From positions 623,082 to 634,697 of the forward strand of contig CAMPET010000013.1 in assembly GCA_946803715.1 (NCBI GenBank): a stretch of DNA of 11,616 bases, written 5' to 3'. The notes beneath the pieces are model-generated. The model made no database searches. It saw nothing but the letters and a program-made list of their open reading frames with translations, and was not told the origin of the DNA. Shown one piece after another: positions 9,126 to 11,616 of this stretch. Position 1 is the stretch's first letter, and each line of letters starts with the position of its first letter. The position numbers and the translations under genes were made by a program. The stretch is from Beroe ovata. Lineage: Eukaryota; Ctenophora; Nuda; Beroida; Beroidae.

Positions 9126-9459
9126 GTGAGTTACGTCCTATATTACCCGACTATAATATAGTGAGTGTTCGAATGCCATGTAATTTGTCAGTCGTTGTGT
9201 TTTCAGCTGACTTCTACTGAATCCATCATTTTCTGAGATTCTAGTGATGTATAGTGAGTAGTGAGTTTGATGAGTAGTGATTGTGGCATTTTCTAATTCG
9301 TTGCTATGGAAGTAGAAATAGAAGCTCTCTCTCTCCTATCAGTACCATAGGTAATCGATTATTGCTTGACAGTAAAACAACCATAACGAGAGTTTCCTAT
9401 GAACACCGCCTGCGCCTTATTTCTGAGTTCACTGCATTTGTTACATAGTACCGTACCAG

Positions 9460-9700
9460 CAGCTATATCTGTTTTGGTCACGGACGGCTCGACAGCTATA
9501 TATCTGTCTGGGTCGTTGTTTCATAGGCAGTTGAAATAGTTCATTCACCCGGCAGCTATATCTGTCTGTGATTCAGCGTCTCTCTAGCTATAAGTATATC
9601 TAGTTGAGACCTGTCACGCCCTTAGGACCACTCTTGCTAACGCCTACTAACGCCTATTAACGCCTTGCTAACCCCTCACACTACTAACCCCTAACAGTAA
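9460..9700. repeat. Two loose repeat groups: CAGCTATATCTGT and CTAACGCC/CTAACCCC
   Basis: CAGCTATATCTGT or a close variant occurs at 9460-9472, 9493-9510 and 9554-9569, each followed by TCTG or TTTTGG. From about 9636 to 9696 a run of CTAACGCCTA, CTAACCCCT and CTAACAG units follows. The latter recalls degenerate telomere-type CCCTAA but is too irregular to call. No coding role is seen. Confidence 0.6.
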
Positions 9701-9771
9701 CACATAATCTCATTTCCTACTTTTCACCACTTGCTACCTACAAACATAATCACTACCCATTATATACCTGC

Positions 9772-9840
9772 TACACCAGAATGAAACAGAGCTCTCTTCA
9801 TGAGAGATTATTTGACTCATTCAGCTCAGCATCTGGTGTA
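9772..9840. repeat. Small inverted repeat, TACACCAGA ends
   Basis: TACACCAGA at 9772-9780 is matched by TCTGGTGTA at 9832-9840, with a further short hairpin inside (CTCTCTTCATGAGAG). A 24-codon open frame starting at 9781 lies inside it but has no recognisable features. Confidence 0.55.
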
Positions 9841-9855
9841 ACAGTATATATCTAA

Positions 9856-10281
9856 AATTGTAGTTTTCCGCCCCCCCAGGCTATATGAATGATCCACATT
9901 GAGCACTCAATTATATTGTCACAGGTTATTATATGTCTTTAGGAGTATACGACTTTTAACCAGAAATACTCGGATCCACTTAACCGCGCGACGCGCATCT
10001 GTGAATTCCGAGATACTGGTATAAGTACCGACTAACGATGGTGCTATAACACGATTTGCACGACAAAAGATCATGATATACGATTATCAGCTGTTTATGG
10101 ACATCGTTATTAGTTTTGCAGCCCTTGCCATCACTCTCTTTATCTTACCGTACATATCACTCTACTTTACACACCACGATACCCGTGTTTGTAGATCACT
10201 CTGAGCATCCTGACCCCCCTAAAGCGCATTCTTATCCTCCCAAAGCCCTAACATTAAACCTCTACAGGACCTATTGCACCA
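9856..10281 (+). promoter_or_regulatory. 5' flank of the GPCR gene with a possible 5' UTR splice acceptor
   Basis: AAACCTCTACAG (AG at 10266-10267) lies 14 bases before the GPCR start codon and could be the acceptor of a 5' UTR intron, as is common in otherwise intronless GPCR genes. The stretch is C-rich from about 10205. No TATA box at a convincing distance and no other gene were recognised. Confidence 0.35.
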
Positions 10282-11214
10282 ATGGCCATGTTATACCATC
10301 TCAACCAGACATATGATGACACATTCAGACCGGCAGAGCGGGTTCTCCTGACAACATATCTAGCGATAACATTCCTGATAGGTCTCCCTAGCAACCTATT
10401 TGTGGTATACGTATGTAACAAACACACGACTCTCAAGTTGGACCGAACATCGGAACATTTTGTAAAACAGATTGCCATCACAGCGATAATGAAGGCACTG
10501 ACCACTAACAGTGCAATGCTCACCACTCACATCCTCAAAGACTGGGTCCTGGGTGACATCGTCTGTGAGGTTACAGCATTCTGCATGGCATCAGGGGCAG
10601 CAGCAAACCTGGTTTTCATAACCAGTATAACATGCCACAGAGTTATCCTGTGTACACTCTACCCTCGGTTTAAAGGTATACCCCACCCTCACGTGACGAC
10701 ACTCTGTCTAGTGGAGTGGGTAGTGGCAGTGGCGTGTGGCATTGTCTACGTCACTGTCAGCCACAATCTGGAGTTCGAGGCTGCTGCCGCTCTGTGCCTC
10801 CATACGCACGACAGTCTAGCACTGGAGTTTGTTGTTGTCATTGTTGTTGTCGTGATGTTGTCGGTCATATTCTGTCTGAACGTGGTATCGCTCGTCAGTT
10901 CTGTGATTAGGAAAGGTCGGAACACAAGCACGGGAAACAAAACTGTCCTTGGTCTGACAGTCTGTCTCATTGTTTCCTACATCTGGGTACCGTATTTTAT
11001 CGAGATCTTGGCAGAACATGGGGGACACCAGGAGGAGGTCTCAGGGGGAGTTTTCGTTCAGAAGCTCGTTACTCATCTGAGTGTGTTTAGCATTATCGGC
11101 AACCCAATAGCGTACACACTGGCTAACCCCAAGTTCAAACTGAAGATGGAGCGCGAACTGCGAAGACTCAAACAGAAATTCCAATGCATGATTTGCGGGG
11201 CGGCCCAGACTTGA
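10282..11214 (+). CDS. Divergent rhodopsin-like (class A) G protein-coupled receptor
   Basis: 310 residues, seven predicted membrane helices at about 20-44, 60-85, 93-118, 137-159, 180-208, 219-243 and 258-282, with no intron. The outer N-terminus is short with one sequon (N8-Q-T). Helix 1 carries GLPSN (34-38). C95 at the start of helix 3 and C172 in loop 2 form the usual disulfide pair. Helix 3 ends HRV (119-121) in place of DRY. W146 is in helix 4. Helix 6 has IWVP (234-237, equivalent to CWxP) and helix 7 has NPIAY (274-278). A basic amphipathic tail with C302 and C305, possible palmitoylation sites, follows. The aspartate normally in helix 2 is absent, as is the helix 5 proline. ATG at 10288 is an alternative start. 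The ligand and G protein are unknown; the sequence does not place it in a named subfamily. Confidence 0.93.
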   Translation: MAMLYHLNQTYDDTFRPAERVLLTTYLAITFLIGLPSNLFVVYVCNKHTTLKLDRTSEHFVKQIAITAIMKALTTNSAMLTTHILKDWVLGDIVCEVTAFCMASGAAANLVFITSITCHRVILCTLYPRFKGIPHPHVTTLCLVEWVVAVACGIVYVTVSHNLEFEAAAALCLHTHDSLALEFVVVIVVVVMLSVIFCLNVVSLVSSVIRKGRNTSTGNKTVLGLTVCLIVSYIWVPYFIEILAEHGGHQEEVSGGVFVQKLVTHLSVFSIIGNPIAYTLANPKFKLKMERELRRLKQKFQCMICGAAQT

Positions 11215-11337
11215 AACTGGCGTGCGTTTTTAATATGTTTCCTTTTCAATTCTTATCTATGCGTGCTTCTGTTCAGCTCAAACTCACGAGAAATGATTCA
11301 TTTCAAATGAACGTAGTAAAAACTTTTAACCGTCTTG

Positions 11338-11343
11338 AATAAA
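11338..11343 (+). terminator. Poly(A) signal of the GPCR gene (AATAAA)
   Basis: AATAAA lies 124 bases after the stop codon, followed by a probable cleavage zone and a GT-rich stretch (GTGCTTTTGTGGCATTGTT from about 11356). A second AATAAA at 11515-11520 is less well placed. Confidence 0.7.
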
Positions 11344-11591
11344 ACATTTCAGATCGTGCTTTTGTGGCATTGTTATTTTCCTCATTTTTTCATTTTATTC
11401 GTTCATGTCGTAAATGGCTTTCGTGTATCTGTGTATGCTTATATGGCTGCAAAATGATGACGCAGCTTCGTCCATCTTTTGGACATATCATCAGTCGTCA
11501 CTCGTTCATTCATCAATAAAATGAATATGAATGTGTGTCGTGTGTGTGCGAATGTAGACCAATGACATGTCTGCATATGCGCTTGTGTCTT

Positions 11592-11616
11592 TGTGTGTGT
11601 GTGTGTGTGTGTGTGT
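11592..11616. repeat. (TG)n microsatellite at the window edge
   Basis: About twelve TG units run to the end of the window, so the true length is unknown. A broader TGTG-rich stretch precedes it from about 11530. The region 11344-11591 holds nothing else recognisable. Confidence 0.95.

Noticed and set aside
9636-9696. Interstitial telomere repeat
   Set aside because: The CTAACGCC/CTAACCCC units are irregular and never form a clean CCCTAA array.
9781-9855. A 24-codon open frame (MKQSSLHERLFDSF...)
   Set aside because: It is too short, lies within a small inverted repeat, and lacks splice context.
10716-11028. Open frames overlapping the GPCR in other frames
   Set aside because: They are shadows of the receptor coding sequence.

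Overview
This is animal (metazoan) nuclear DNA. The genes are split by short GT-AG introns (77-565 bases where I could define them), carry AATAAA poly(A) signals, and include animal families (LZIC, exportin-4, a rhodopsin-like GPCR). The short introns and very short 3' UTRs suggest a fairly compact invertebrate genome. The sequence does not let me name the phylum. One base (1477) is an N inside a tandem repeat.

Layout, left to right. (1) 305-1291, + strand: a five-exon LZIC gene encoding a coiled coil plus ICAT-like region, followed almost at once by a poly(A) signal. (2) 1306-3733: a repeat-filled space between two convergent genes. It holds a 13-bp minisatellite, a degenerate repeat, two full copies of one short inverted-repeat transposon (each with a clear 9-bp target duplication), a partial third copy, and a 387-bp GC-rich fold-back element. 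(3) 3734-7121, - strand: ten exons, phase-consistent throughout, giving the last 446 residues of exportin-4 (XPO4). The N-terminal part of about 700 residues was not found in the window. (4) 7122-10281: mostly non-coding. It contains several hairpins and tandem repeats, an orphan exon resembling the PARP1 catalytic domain (- strand, 8920-9024), and a possible signal-peptide exon (+ strand, 9078-9125). (5) 10282-11214, + strand: an intronless coding sequence for a divergent class A GPCR of 310 residues, with a good poly(A) signal. (6) A TG microsatellite at the right edge.

The three main genes are not a functional cluster: LZIC (a soluble ICAT-domain protein), XPO4 (nuclear transport) and an orphan GPCR appear simply to be neighbours. 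I found no CRISPR array, rRNA, tRNA or prokaryotic operon. The strongest points for a second look are the 9-bp-duplication MITE family with the adjoining fold-back element, the lone PARP-like exon, the shortened LZIC tail, the divergent GPCR motifs, and the near-perfect 143-bp hairpin.
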